NCBI RefSeq assembly: GCF_001927285.1
Contig: NZ_MSIG01000012.1
Span: 1-64,000, forward strand
Direction: 5' to 3'
Origin: Mongoliimonas terrestris
Lineage (GTDB): Bacteria > Pseudomonadota > Alphaproteobacteria > Rhizobiales > Pleomorphomonadaceae
DNA length: 64,000 bases
This document shows positions 32,341 through 41,309 of this stretch, one piece after another. The translations under genes and the position numbers were made by a program. How positions within the stretch are numbered: the stretch's first letter is position 1; each line of letters opens with the position of its first letter. The notes beneath the pieces are model-generated. The model did not search any database, was not told where the DNA came from, and worked only from the letters and a program-made list of their open reading frames with translations.

Positions 32341-33609
32341 TCAGAACTTGCACTCGGTCTCGGGCTCGTCGTAGCCGAGCGTGTCGAGTTCGGTGTTCTG
32401 GTGCAGGAAGCCTTCCTGCGGCGAGACCGAGACGACCGTGTTGCCGTCGGCCAGGAGAACGGGCTGACGGACCTGGTTGTCCCAGGACCGGACGGTCAGC
32501 TTGCTGCCCTTGAAAGCCGCCACGCCGAGATCGGGTCCGCGCATGTAGGAAATCAGCGTCGCCTTGTCTCCGGACTTCGTCCGTGTGGCGGCCTCGCCGA
32601 TCATCCGCACGGCCAGCCAGGCGCTGCCGTCGCGCGACCGCATGCGGCGCTTGTTGAGGTCCACGAACCGGTTCTGGAGCTGGTAGGCGCCCCACTGCTC
32701 GTGGTCCTCGCTCCAGTTGGTCGGCTGCAGGCCGCCGGAGCCGGCGACGGGGCGCGGCGTCCAGGTGCGGTAGGGGACGTATTCGCCGAAGATCTCGCTC
32801 TCGTCGGCGACCACCACCACGTCGTGGTCGGGGGCGTTCTGGGTGAACACCGGCAGCTGGCGCTGCACCTGCACGTGGCCGGTGTCGGTGCGCCGGGCGG
32901 TGTCGCGCTCCTGGTATTCGCGCTCCTCGACGATCTCGGCGCCGAACCGGGTCGCCGCCCGCTTCAGCGCGTCGGACCAGAGCTTGTCCTGGGGGAGCGC
33001 CCCGGTCAGCAGGAACCAGCGCGGCCACTGCTTCCAGACGAGATACTGGGCAAGGCCGTCCGCCAGCATGGCGTAGCTCGGCACCGTGTGGATGATGTTG
33101 GCGCGGCAGGAGGCGCCGCGAAGGGCGTCCTCCTTGGCGGCGACGTTGAAGATGAAGCGGTTCTCCGCACCGGAGGCATCCGACAGGGATAGGAGCACGT
33201 CCGCCGGAACGTCGGCGAGGATGAAGGCCGCGCCGGCCGCCTCCAGTTCGGTGGCCGCCGCAAGCGCCGCCTCCGGCGTCTCCACCTCGCGGGTGTCGAG
33301 GGTGAAGTTGTGGCCGGTGAAGCGGCCGGTGGTGTTGTTGTCCTCCACGGCCATGAGCGCCCCGGCGATGCCGTCGTCCTTCGGCGGCATCTTGGACAGC
33401 GACAGGGTGACGTAGGGCTTGGACCACCGGATGTGCCCGATCCGAACCTCGATCGGCTCCGGCGCCTGCTTCTTGGGCCGCGCGGCCGCCGGCGCGCCTT
33501 CGGTCGCGGGCGCGGTGGACTGGGCGCCCGCCGGGGCCAACGTCCCGGCCATCGCCAGGATCACCGCCACAGCCGGGACCACACGGTTCATCGTCCAACG
33601 AACGTTCAT
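32341..33609 (-). CDS. ABC substrate-binding protein of PQQ-dependent alcohol dehydrogenase systems
   Basis: A 422-residue periplasmic protein of the branched-chain-amino-acid-binding superfamily. Its subfamily (TIGR03863) is found with PQQ alcohol dehydrogenases, cytochrome c550 and YVTN proteins. Diagnostic segments are RANIIHTVPSYAMLADGLAQYLVWKQW region, FGEYVPYRTWTPRPVAGSGGL and a C-terminal SPQEGFLHQNTELDTLGYDEPE region. There is a signal peptide (VAVILAMAGTLAPAGAQ). GGGAGGTAGACAG precedes the ATG. The usual ABC permease, ATPase and dehydrogenase neighbours are missing here, so it is an orphan, yet the pqq operon is 28 kb away. Confidence 0.87.
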   Translation of the reverse strand: MNVRWTMNRVVPAVAVILAMAGTLAPAGAQSTAPATEGAPAAARPKKQAPEPIEVRIGHIRWSKPYVTLSLSKMPPKDDGIAGALMAVEDNNTTGRFTGHNFTLDTREVETPEAALAAATELEAAGAAFILADVPADVLLSLSDASGAENRFIFNVAAKEDALRGASCRANIIHTVPSYAMLADGLAQYLVWKQWPRWFLLTGALPQDKLWSDALKRAATRFGAEIVEEREYQERDTARRTDTGHVQVQRQLPVFTQNAPDHDVVVVADESEIFGEYVPYRTWTPRPVAGSGGLQPTNWSEDHEQWGAYQLQNRFVDLNKRRMRSRDGSAWLAVRMIGEAATRTKSGDKATLISYMRGPDLGVAAFKGSKLTVRSWDNQVRQPVLLADGNTVVSVSPQEGFLHQNTELDTLGYDEPETECKF

Positions 33610-33787
33610 CTGTCTACCTCCCTACCCGGGCCTTGGAGGGTCCGGTTTCTTGCGCGGCGTTCGCGAATGGCCGGAGGGTCGGCCTAGGGGCGGCGGCGTT
33701 CAAATTACAAATCGGCAAGATTCGACTTGGAAAGCAGGCGGCTGGGTCCGACGCGGTCGGCACCTGGTTCGGAGCGTTACGACCATG

Positions 33788-33826
33788 AGAGAAAGCCCGG
33801 GCGCGGCGTTCGCCGCGGCCCGGGCT
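33788..33826 (-). terminator. Terminator after the peptide-binding protein gene
   Basis: Stem-loop at 33794-33826 with 15-16-base arms (AGCCCGGG...GCGGCG, one bulged base) and a 2-base centre. On the minus strand it is followed by TTTCTCTC. It lies 33 bases past the stop codon of the gene at 33859. Confidence 0.75.
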
Positions 33827-33858
33827 CGTGGTCGGTTTCCTCGGATGAGCAGGGCCGC

Positions 33859-35445
33859 TCAGGCCTCCTTGGCGAGGGCGAACAGCGAGCGCGGCATCTC
33901 CCACTCGTAGGGGTTGCCCGCGACCGCCGCGTTCAGCACCGAGTGCTGGTGGACGTAGCACGGGATGACCGTGCCGGATTCCATCGCCACCCGGGTCAGC
34001 GCCGCCTTGTAGAGCGTCACCTGCTTCTCCTTGTCCGGCTCGCCGATCGCCGCCTCGATGGCGGCCCGGAGCGCGCCGTCCGGATCGAACTTGCTGCCGT
34101 TGTAGGGGCTGCCGTTCGCAAACGTCAGGTCCATGGCGTCGTGGGCGTTGCGCCGGTTCATGTAGTCCACGTAGGCGGGGCGCTTCAGCCAGATCTGGTC
34201 CCAGTAGGTGCTGGTCGGCCACTGGTTGACGCTGACCTTGATGCCCGCCGGCTTGACGCTTTCGGCGAACACCACGGCAAGGTCCACCATGCCGGGGAGA
34301 AGCGGCGAGGTGAACAGTTCGAACTCGATGCCGTCCGGATAGCCGGCCTCGGCGAGGAGCGCCTTGGCGGCCTCGATGTCCTGCGCCCCGTCGCCCATCG
34401 CCTCCGGGAAGATCGGGTCGCCCGGCGGCACGGGGACGTCCGGGGTGATGGTGCCGTTGCCCTGGTAGACGGTGTCCAGGATCAGCTTGCGGTCGACCGC
34501 CAGCTTGATGGCGCGCCGGACCCGAACGTCGTCGAAGGGCTTGGCCTCCTGGCTGAGGAAGATGCCCCAGTACTGGGCGTTCGGCAGGAAGGCGATGCGC
34601 ACGCTCGGGTCGGTCTTGAGGTCCTTCAGCACCGCAGCGTCGACGCCGTCGACGATGTCCATGGCGCCGGAGGTCACCGCCTGCACCTTGGCGCTCTGGT
34701 CGGGGATGTAGACGCACTGGATCTTCTCGGCGGCCGGAACGCCCTCCATCCAGTAGCCTTCGAAACGCTCCACCTCCCAGGCCTCGCCGGGCGCAAAGGC
34801 GGTAAGCTTGAACGGGCCGGTGCCGACCGCGGTGGACACGTCCACCTCGCCGACCGTGCCCTCCTTGATGATGCCGATGATGAAGCGGGAGAAGGACTCC
34901 ACCAGAAGCGTGTCCGGCCGCGTCATGTTGATCTTGAACACGTGGTCGTCGACGATCTCCAGACCGTCCGGCGTGAAGCTGGCCGAGAGCCGCTTCTGCA
35001 GCGCCGAGCCGAGGGTTTCGTCCAGGTGGCGCTTGATCGTGTAGACCACGTCCTTGGTGGTCAGCGGCGACCCGTCGTGGAAGAGCACGCCCTTGCGAAG
35101 CGTGAAGGTCCAGGTCTTGGCGTCGTCGCTGAGGGTCCAGCTTTCCGCCAGCCAGGGCTTGAACGTCCAGTCCGGGCCGCGGCGGACCAGCGTCTCGTAG
35201 ATGACCGCGACCAGTTCGAGGCTGCCGCCGTTCTGCACGGTGGCCGGGTCGAGCTTTTCGCCGGCAAAGCTGTCGCCGATGCCGAACCGGATGACGCCGC
35301 CGGGCGCCGCGGCGGCCGGGCCGAGGCCGACGCTCATCAAGGCGGTCCCGGCGCCGAAGGCCATGACGGCGGCGAGGAAGCTGCGGCGGTCGAAGGTGAG
35401 GACGTCGGCTTCAAGGCGGTCGGCGGCAGGCTCGGTCGGCAACAT
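33859..35445 (-). CDS. Peptide/nickel-type ABC substrate-binding protein (SBP family 5)
   Basis: A 528-residue extracytoplasmic binding protein of the DppA/OppA class. A twin-arginine-like signal (DRRSFLAAVMAFGAGTALMS) precedes the fold. Family features are LVRRGPDWTFKPWLAESWTLSDD, WTFTLRKGVLFHDGSPLTTKDVVYTI and GTGPFKLTAF. It delivers an oligopeptide, opine, sugar or amide to an ABC permease, most likely the one at 37308-41058. It is separated from that operon by a MATE gene and a 310-base AT-rich region, so it has its own promoter. The start at 35445 is preceded by GTGTGGGG. Confidence 0.9.
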   Translation of the reverse strand: MLPTEPAADRLEADVLTFDRRSFLAAVMAFGAGTALMSVGLGPAAAAPGGVIRFGIGDSFAGEKLDPATVQNGGSLELVAVIYETLVRRGPDWTFKPWLAESWTLSDDAKTWTFTLRKGVLFHDGSPLTTKDVVYTIKRHLDETLGSALQKRLSASFTPDGLEIVDDHVFKINMTRPDTLLVESFSRFIIGIIKEGTVGEVDVSTAVGTGPFKLTAFAPGEAWEVERFEGYWMEGVPAAEKIQCVYIPDQSAKVQAVTSGAMDIVDGVDAAVLKDLKTDPSVRIAFLPNAQYWGIFLSQEAKPFDDVRVRRAIKLAVDRKLILDTVYQGNGTITPDVPVPPGDPIFPEAMGDGAQDIEAAKALLAEAGYPDGIEFELFTSPLLPGMVDLAVVFAESVKPAGIKVSVNQWPTSTYWDQIWLKRPAYVDYMNRRNAHDAMDLTFANGSPYNGSKFDPDGALRAAIEAAIGEPDKEKQVTLYKAALTRVAMESGTVIPCYVHQHSVLNAAVAGNPYEWEMPRSLFALAKEA

Positions 35446-35755
35446 GGATGGACCCCACACGGCTGTTCTTGGATGGGCGATCCAAACCCATTGCCGCACA
35501 AGCAACCATCACCAACAATCAAACCGTCCGAGCGCCCGCGGGCCGACTGAATCTTGAGCACAAGTCCAGAAATAACACAGGCTCAATCTTCGGATTAAAA
35601 GCCTACACTTCCTGAAATGTTCGACAAATCGCAATTGTATACGATCATGCCATGAAAGGGGTCCATGATCTACACCGAGAGGTGGCTGTTTTGACTGAAC
35701 GGTCGAGACCAGATGGACGCATCGTCGGCCACCGCATCCCCGCCGCCCCGCCGGT
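35446..35755. other. 310-base AT-rich gap with a GntR-like palindrome
   Basis: Between the MATE stop codon and the binding-protein start. It is clearly more AT-rich than its surroundings, holds no gene, and carries ATTGTATACGAT at 35634-35645, a near-palindrome (AT-x-GTATAC-x-AT) of the type bound by FCD-domain GntR regulators. It probably contains the promoter of the binding-protein gene. Confidence 0.5.
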
Positions 35756-37225
35756 TCAGCCGACCTCGGCCAGGCGCCGCGGCTCGGTCGCCGCCCCGGA
35801 CGGCAGGTTGGCGAGGCTCAGGCGGTTGTAGCGCATCATCAGGAACGCCCCGACCGTCACAGGACCCGCGACGAGGCCGCACCAGATACCCACCACCTCC
35901 AGGCCAAGGCCCATGGAGAGGAGGAAGCCGAGCGGCAGACCGAGGCCCCAGTAGGTGCAGACGACGATCTTCATGGCATAGCGGTTGTCGTTGTGGCCGC
36001 GGAGGACGCCCATGCCGGTGCCGTAGAAGCCGTCGGCGATGATGAAGAGCGCCGACAGGAGAAGGAGCGACCGGGTGATGGCCAGCGTCTCCGCGTTGGC
36101 GGGATCGGAGAGGTCCATGAAGACGCCGATGAAGGGATCCGGCATGACGTAGAGCAGCACCCCGACGCTGCCCATGGAGGTGACGCCGAGCACGATGCCG
36201 ACGAGGCCCGCCGTGCGCGCTTCCCCGTAGGCCCGCGCGCCGCGCCGGAAGGCGATGCGGAGCGCCGCCGCGTCGCCGCAGGAAGCCGCGAGCGCATAGG
36301 CGACGCCGCCGAAGTTGAGCGCGATCTGGTGGGCGGCGAGCGCCGGGGCGCCGAACTGCCCGATGACGAGGGTGATCACCAGATAGTAGATGCCGTCGAC
36401 CCCCTGCATCACGCCGATCGGAAAGCCGGCCTTCAGCGTGGTGCGAAGCGGCGCCGGATCGAACCCGGTGAAGGGCACCTGCCGGCGCGCCGGGCCGAGG
36501 TGCACGGCCGACAGCATGGCGACCGCCGTCAGAGCGTTGGTGATGACGAGCGCGATCGGCACGCCGATCCAGCCCATTTCGGGGAGGCCCGCCCAGCCGT
36601 TGACCAGCGACAGGCCGAGGGCGGTGTAGAGGGCAAGACCGATGGGCGTCAGCGCATAAAGGATCCACGCCATGCCGAGCACCGGCAGGATGCTCCGCAT
36701 CAGGCCGAGCCGGAGGATGTTGGCCGCCTCGGCCCAGCGCATCACGTCGAGGCAGCGCTCCGTCTCCGCCACGATCTCCGGCGGCTGGCCGAGCGCCAGG
36801 AGAAGGCCGGGCGCCACCGTCATCCAGCCGAACGAAAGCAGCGACAGGGCGAGCGTCAGGTAGAGGCCGTTCCAGTAGAGGCTCGCCACGCCGCCGGACG
36901 CACCGGCGCCACGCGCCTCCGACACGGCGACGCCGACCACCAGGAGGATGCCGGCAAGGATGTTGGTGCTGACCGCCACCCGGATGGCGAGCCCGCCGGC
37001 CGCCAGCACGTCGGACCCGATCCAGCCGAACATCACCAGCGTCGCCGTCGACATGGCGAGGTGGGAGAGATGCCCCATGGCGAGCGGCCCGGCGAGCGAG
37101 ATGGTCTCGGTCACATGGGTCCGGAGCGGTTCCGCCCCCCGGAGCGGCGGCGGGCGATGGCGCGCGGTGTCCGGGTCGAGGGCCTCCGGGGCCTGGAGGC
37201 TGACGGTATCATCAAGGCGCTGCAC
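35756..37225 (-). CDS. MATE-family multidrug/metabolite efflux transporter
   Basis: A 489-residue NorM-type transporter with about 12 helices (MSTATLVMFGWIGSDVLAAGGLAI, GILLVVGVAVSEARGAGA, LGLALYTALGLSLVNGWAGLPEMG). It exports a compound using a sodium or proton gradient. The start is a GTG at 37225 without a clear ribosome site; an internal GTG at about 37116 would remove 36 residues. It is placed between the ABC ATPase gene (82 bases upstream) and the binding-protein gene. Confidence 0.88.
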   Translation of the reverse strand: MQRLDDTVSLQAPEALDPDTARHRPPPLRGAEPLRTHVTETISLAGPLAMGHLSHLAMSTATLVMFGWIGSDVLAAGGLAIRVAVSTNILAGILLVVGVAVSEARGAGASGGVASLYWNGLYLTLALSLLSFGWMTVAPGLLLALGQPPEIVAETERCLDVMRWAEAANILRLGLMRSILPVLGMAWILYALTPIGLALYTALGLSLVNGWAGLPEMGWIGVPIALVITNALTAVAMLSAVHLGPARRQVPFTGFDPAPLRTTLKAGFPIGVMQGVDGIYYLVITLVIGQFGAPALAAHQIALNFGGVAYALAASCGDAAALRIAFRRGARAYGEARTAGLVGIVLGVTSMGSVGVLLYVMPDPFIGVFMDLSDPANAETLAITRSLLLLSALFIIADGFYGTGMGVLRGHNDNRYAMKIVVCTYWGLGLPLGFLLSMGLGLEVVGIWCGLVAGPVTVGAFLMMRYNRLSLANLPSGAATEPRRLAEVG

Positions 37226-37307
37226 GGGATCACATCGGTCTGGAGGAGGCGAAGCGGGCCGCCCCGGCCGGTTGGTCGGGCGCGACGAGCGTGCGGTCGG
37301 GGGCGGG

Positions 37308-39149
37308 TCAGGCGAGGTCGAAGGTCGGCACGGCGGCGATCAGGTCGCGGGTGTAGGGCTCCTGCGGGTTGGTGAAGAGCCCGTCCGCGTCCTGCGCCTC
37401 CACCACCTGACCGTTCCGCATGACGAGGATGCGGTCCGCGATGGTGCGCACCACGGCAAGGTCGTGGCTGACGAAGACGACGGCGACGCCCGCATCCGCG
37501 GAGATCTCGGCGATCGTCTCCAAGACGGCCGCCTGGACGGACACGTCGAGGGCGGAGGTGACCTCGTCGCAGAGGAGAAGCTTCGGCGAGGCCAGGAAGG
37601 CCCGCGCGATCGCCACCCGCTGGCGCTGGCCGCCGGAGAGCTCCTGCGGCATGCGGTCCGCGAACGCGGCCGGCAGGCGCACACGCTCCAGGCTTTCGCG
37701 CACCCGCCGCTCCCGCTCGGAGGCGGGAAGCTTGCCGTGGAAGAGCACCAAGGGGCGCATCAGGATCTGACGGATGGTGTGGCGCGGATTGAGCGAGGCG
37801 TCCGGGTTCTGGAACACCAGCTGGATGTCGCGGCAGAGCCAGCGCGGCCGGTCCACCGCGAGGGCGTCGAGCCGGGTGTCGCCGAAGCGCATGTAGCCGG
37901 CCGTCGGGGCGACGAGGCCGGAGATCATCTTCAGCACCGACGACTTGCCGCTGCCGCTTTCGCCCACGATGCCGATGCGCTCGCCGGTCTTCAGCTTGAA
38001 CGACACCTTGTCGACGGACGGCCGCGGCGCGCCGCGATAGTGGAGCTCCACCTGATCGACGATGAGGAGCGGGTCGGCGTCCGGGATCGCCACCCGCGAA
38101 AGCGCGACGGGCGACGGTCCGCCCCCGGCAAGCGCCTCCGCCCGGTGGCAGCGCGCCTCCACGCCGCCGGGAAACCGGCGGGCGGGCACGGCCGCCCCGC
38201 AGCAGGCCGCCTCCGCATAGGGGCAGCGGGGTGCGAAGCTGCAGTCGTCGAGAACGGCACCGGCGGGCGGCAGGCCGGGAATGCCCGGCACAAGGCGGGG
38301 ATCCTCCAGCCGCGGGCTGAGGCCGAGGAGGATTTTCGTATAGGGGTGGCGCGGCCGCGCCAGCACCACCGGCGTCGGCCCCTGCTCCACGATCTGGCCG
38401 GCGTACATGACGGCGAGGCTGTCGGCGAGATTGGCGAGGAGCGCCAGATTGTGGCTGACGTAGAGGACGGCGATCCGCGTCCGGTCCACGATGGAGCGCA
38501 GGAGCGCGGAGATGCGGGCCTGGGTGGTGACGTCGAGGCCGGTGGTCGGCTCGTCGAGGATCAGCACCTCCGGCTCGCAGCAGAGCGCGATGGCGAGCGC
38601 CACCCGCTGCTGCTGGCCGCCGCTGAATTGGAACGGATACTTCTTCAAGGCGACCGCCGGATCGGGGATGTCCACGAGCGTGAACAGCTCCAGCATCCGC
38701 CGCTTCAGCGCCGCGCCGGAGAGCCCGCGGTGGCGGCGTAGCGGCTGGGCGAGCTGGCGGCCGACCGTCATGGCCGGGTTGAGGGCGAGCGAGGCGCTCT
38801 GCGACACGTAGGAGACCCGGTTGCCCCAGAGCGCGCGGCGGGCGAGCGGGTCGAGGGCGAGCACGTCGGTGCCGGCAAGGAGCGAGCGGCCGGTCACCGT
38901 CTCGCTGCCCTGGCGGAAGCCGATCGCCGCCTTGGCGGTGGTGGACTTGCCGCAGCCGGATTCGCCGGCAAGGCCGAGGATCTTGCCGGGCTCCAGGGTG
39001 AGGTCCACCGACCAGACGGTCGGTGCCCGCTCCGGCCCGCCGTAGCGCACGGTGAGGCCGCGGATGGCGAGGCCGGCGGTCGGCGGATCGAAGGACCCGG
39101 CGGTGTCGGTCGGGTCGGCGGCGGGGCGCGGGTCGACGATGTCGAGCAT
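37308..39149 (-). CDS. Fused double ATPase of a peptide-type ABC transporter (DppD-DppF)
   Basis: A 613-residue protein with two complete nucleotide-binding domains. The first has GESGCGKST, FSGGQQQRVALA and VLILDEPTTGLD, followed by the DppD-type cysteine tail (CSFAPRCPYAEAACC). The second has GESGSGKSS, LSGGQRQRVAIA and LLLCDEVTSALD. It energises the permeases just upstream. The same frame stays open upstream through dppC, which is a shadow, so the ATG at 39149 is used. Confidence 0.92.
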   Translation of the reverse strand: MLDIVDPRPAADPTDTAGSFDPPTAGLAIRGLTVRYGGPERAPTVWSVDLTLEPGKILGLAGESGCGKSTTAKAAIGFRQGSETVTGRSLLAGTDVLALDPLARRALWGNRVSYVSQSASLALNPAMTVGRQLAQPLRRHRGLSGAALKRRMLELFTLVDIPDPAVALKKYPFQFSGGQQQRVALAIALCCEPEVLILDEPTTGLDVTTQARISALLRSIVDRTRIAVLYVSHNLALLANLADSLAVMYAGQIVEQGPTPVVLARPRHPYTKILLGLSPRLEDPRLVPGIPGLPPAGAVLDDCSFAPRCPYAEAACCGAAVPARRFPGGVEARCHRAEALAGGGPSPVALSRVAIPDADPLLIVDQVELHYRGAPRPSVDKVSFKLKTGERIGIVGESGSGKSSVLKMISGLVAPTAGYMRFGDTRLDALAVDRPRWLCRDIQLVFQNPDASLNPRHTIRQILMRPLVLFHGKLPASERERRVRESLERVRLPAAFADRMPQELSGGQRQRVAIARAFLASPKLLLCDEVTSALDVSVQAAVLETIAEISADAGVAVVFVSHDLAVVRTIADRILVMRNGQVVEAQDADGLFTNPQEPYTRDLIAAVPTFDLA

Positions 39150-39154
39150 CTGGA

Positions 39155-40039
39155 TCAGGCTCCGTGTCCGCTGGCCGCGCCGGTGCGGCCGGTGAATTGG
39201 CGCACCACCGCGTCGGCCGTCAGGTTGAGGCCGATGGAGAGGCTTGCGATGGCGATGGCCGGCACGATGGCGACGAGCGGCGCCTTCTGCAGGGAGGACC
39301 GCGCCTCCTGGATCATCAGGCCCCAGTCCGCCTGGGGCGGCTGCACGCCGAGGCCGAGGAAGCTCAAGGTGGAGAGCGCGATGATCCCCCAGGTGATGCG
39401 GAGGGCGAAGTCGACCGACACCGGGCCGAGGATGTTCGGCAGGATCTCGCGGGTCACGACCGAGAGCGCCGCCTCGCCCCGCGCCTGGGCCGCCTGCACG
39501 TAATCCGCCTGGGTTTCGCCGAGCACCGCCCCGCGGATGACCCGGCTCGCCCCCGGCGCGTTGGTGAGCGCGATGGCGGCGACCAGCACAGGGGTCGACG
39601 GCCCGAAGGCGGCGACCAGGATGAGGATCTTCAGGAGCGCCGGCAGGCTCATCAGCAATTCGAAGAAGCGGCTGACGACGAGGTCGAACCAGCCGCCCTT
39701 GTAGGCCGCCACCAGGCTGAGCAGCCCCGCCGTCAGATAGGTGAGCACCACCGCCATCAGGGGGATCATCAGGATGCTCTGGCCGCCCCAGAGGAAGCGG
39801 CTGAACACGTCGCGGCCGAGATGGTCGGTGCCGAGGAGATGCACCATGCTCGGCGGCTGGTTGGACGGGGCGAGGTTCACCGCCGTCGGATCGAACGGCG
39901 CCAGCATCGGGCCGACCAGGATGAGGAGGAGGCTCGCCCCGGTGAGCGCCACGCCCACGCGGCCGTCGCGCGCGGCCAGCACCAGGCGCCACATCGGCAC
40001 CCGGTCGGCGATCGGTCTCTCGGCAAGCACGAGCGACAT
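39155..40039 (-). CDS. DppC-type ABC permease
   Basis: A 294-residue inner-membrane permease with N-terminal LLGTDHLGRDVFSRFLWGG, the EAA-like loop AAQARGEAALSVVTREILPNI and SFLGLGVQPPQADWG, all typical of the DppC/OppC/NikC group. GAGG is 9 bases before the ATG. It ends 5 bases before the double ATPase gene. Confidence 0.93.
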   Translation of the reverse strand: MSLVLAERPIADRVPMWRLVLAARDGRVGVALTGASLLLILVGPMLAPFDPTAVNLAPSNQPPSMVHLLGTDHLGRDVFSRFLWGGQSILMIPLMAVVLTYLTAGLLSLVAAYKGGWFDLVVSRFFELLMSLPALLKILILVAAFGPSTPVLVAAIALTNAPGASRVIRGAVLGETQADYVQAAQARGEAALSVVTREILPNILGPVSVDFALRITWGIIALSTLSFLGLGVQPPQADWGLMIQEARSSLQKAPLVAIVPAIAIASLSIGLNLTADAVVRQFTGRTGAASGHGA

Positions 40040-40089
40040 GGGGGGAGCCCTCGGCGGATGGGCGGCGCCAGGGCGACGCCGCGTGTGGA

Positions 40090-41058
40090 TCAGGCGGCGC
40101 GGAACCGCGCCTTGGGATTCAGCCAGAGCATGGCGAGGTCGACGGCGATGTTGATGACGACGATCACCACGGCGAACATCATGACGATGGCCTGGGTGGT
40201 GAAGACGTCACCGCTGCCGATGGAGGCGACGAGGAGCGCGCCGAGGCCGGGGAAGCCGAACAGGAAATCCACCACCACGACGCCGGAGACGGCGTAGACG
40301 AGGTTCACCCCGATCACGCTCATCAGCGGCAGGGCGGCGTTGCGGAACGCGTGGTCCCAGCTCACCTGCCGCTCGGAAAGGCCGCGCAGACGCGCCGCGT
40401 CCACATAGGGCGAGGCGAAGGCCTCGATCGCCGAGGCGCGCGCCACCCGGGCGATGTGCGGCATCAGGAGGAGCCCAATGGTGGCGGCCGGCAGCACGAA
40501 GGTCATCGCCCGCGCCCAGGCGTCGCCGAACGAGAAGGCCATGCCGGCCTGGGTCGGGAACCAGCCGAGCCAAACGACGAAGACGAGGTAGAGCGCGATG
40601 CCGATGAGGAATTCCGGCATGGAGGCGATCACCAGGAGCCCGGTGACGACCCGAAAGTCCGCCTTGCTGCCGGCCCGGAGCGCCAGCTGCACGCCGATCA
40701 CGATGCCGGCGGCGACGCCGAACAGGGAGCCGAGGGCCGCGAGTGTGAGGCTGCGGTTGAGCCGGGTCAGCACGTCGTTCGAGACCGGGCGGCCGGTGAC
40801 GATGGAATGGCCGAAGTCGCCGATCGCGAAGCGGGAGATCCAGTCCACGTAGCGGACGGCGACCGGCGCATCGAGCCCGTTCTTGGCGACGAAATCGGCG
40901 ATCTGGGCGGCGGAGACCTCGCGGCCGAGCACGCTGCGCGCCACGTCCTCCGGAGCCTTCAGGTTCATCAGCCCGAAGGTCACCATGGAGATCACGATCA
41001 GCGTCACCACGTTGGCGCCGAGGCGTGTGGCGATCGGCTTCAAAAGGCGCAGGCTCAC
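40090..41058 (-). CDS. DppB-type ABC permease
   Basis: A 322-residue permease with the DppB/OppB N-terminal helix (ANVVTLIVISMVTFGLMNL), FAIGDFGHSIVTGRPV and the coupling loop DAARLRGLSERQVSWDHAFRNAALPLM. GTG at 41058 is chosen because GGAGGGG stands 8 bases upstream; an open frame further upstream is unconserved. First gene of the dppB-dppC-dppDF group. Confidence 0.92.
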   Translation of the reverse strand: MSLRLLKPIATRLGANVVTLIVISMVTFGLMNLKAPEDVARSVLGREVSAAQIADFVAKNGLDAPVAVRYVDWISRFAIGDFGHSIVTGRPVSNDVLTRLNRSLTLAALGSLFGVAAGIVIGVQLALRAGSKADFRVVTGLLVIASMPEFLIGIALYLVFVVWLGWFPTQAGMAFSFGDAWARAMTFVLPAATIGLLLMPHIARVARASAIEAFASPYVDAARLRGLSERQVSWDHAFRNAALPLMSVIGVNLVYAVSGVVVVDFLFGFPGLGALLVASIGSGDVFTTQAIVMMFAVVIVVINIAVDLAMLWLNPKARFRAA

Positions 41059-41309
41059 GGGCCGTCCCCTCCGGGTCGCGCGCTTGTCGGTGCGCGGGCG
41101 GCCCACCCGTCCTGGCGGCCTCGACCATGGAGAGGACGATAGGTCGGGGCGGCGGCTCCCGACCATCGGCAATGAACTGAGCACTGTTCGGCCGCCCGCT
41201 GCCGCCGCCAGGGGCTCGGATGGCTATTTTAGCGCCAATGCGTGATCGATCCCGCGGCCTTGGCGGTTCGCGGACGACCCGCCGGCCACCTGCGGCCCCG
41301 ACGCCGTCG

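Noticed and set aside
37308..39992. A possible fusion of the double ATPase with extra N-terminal sequence
   Set aside because: The extension is a shifted-frame reading of dppC; the ATG at 39149 gives the normal start.
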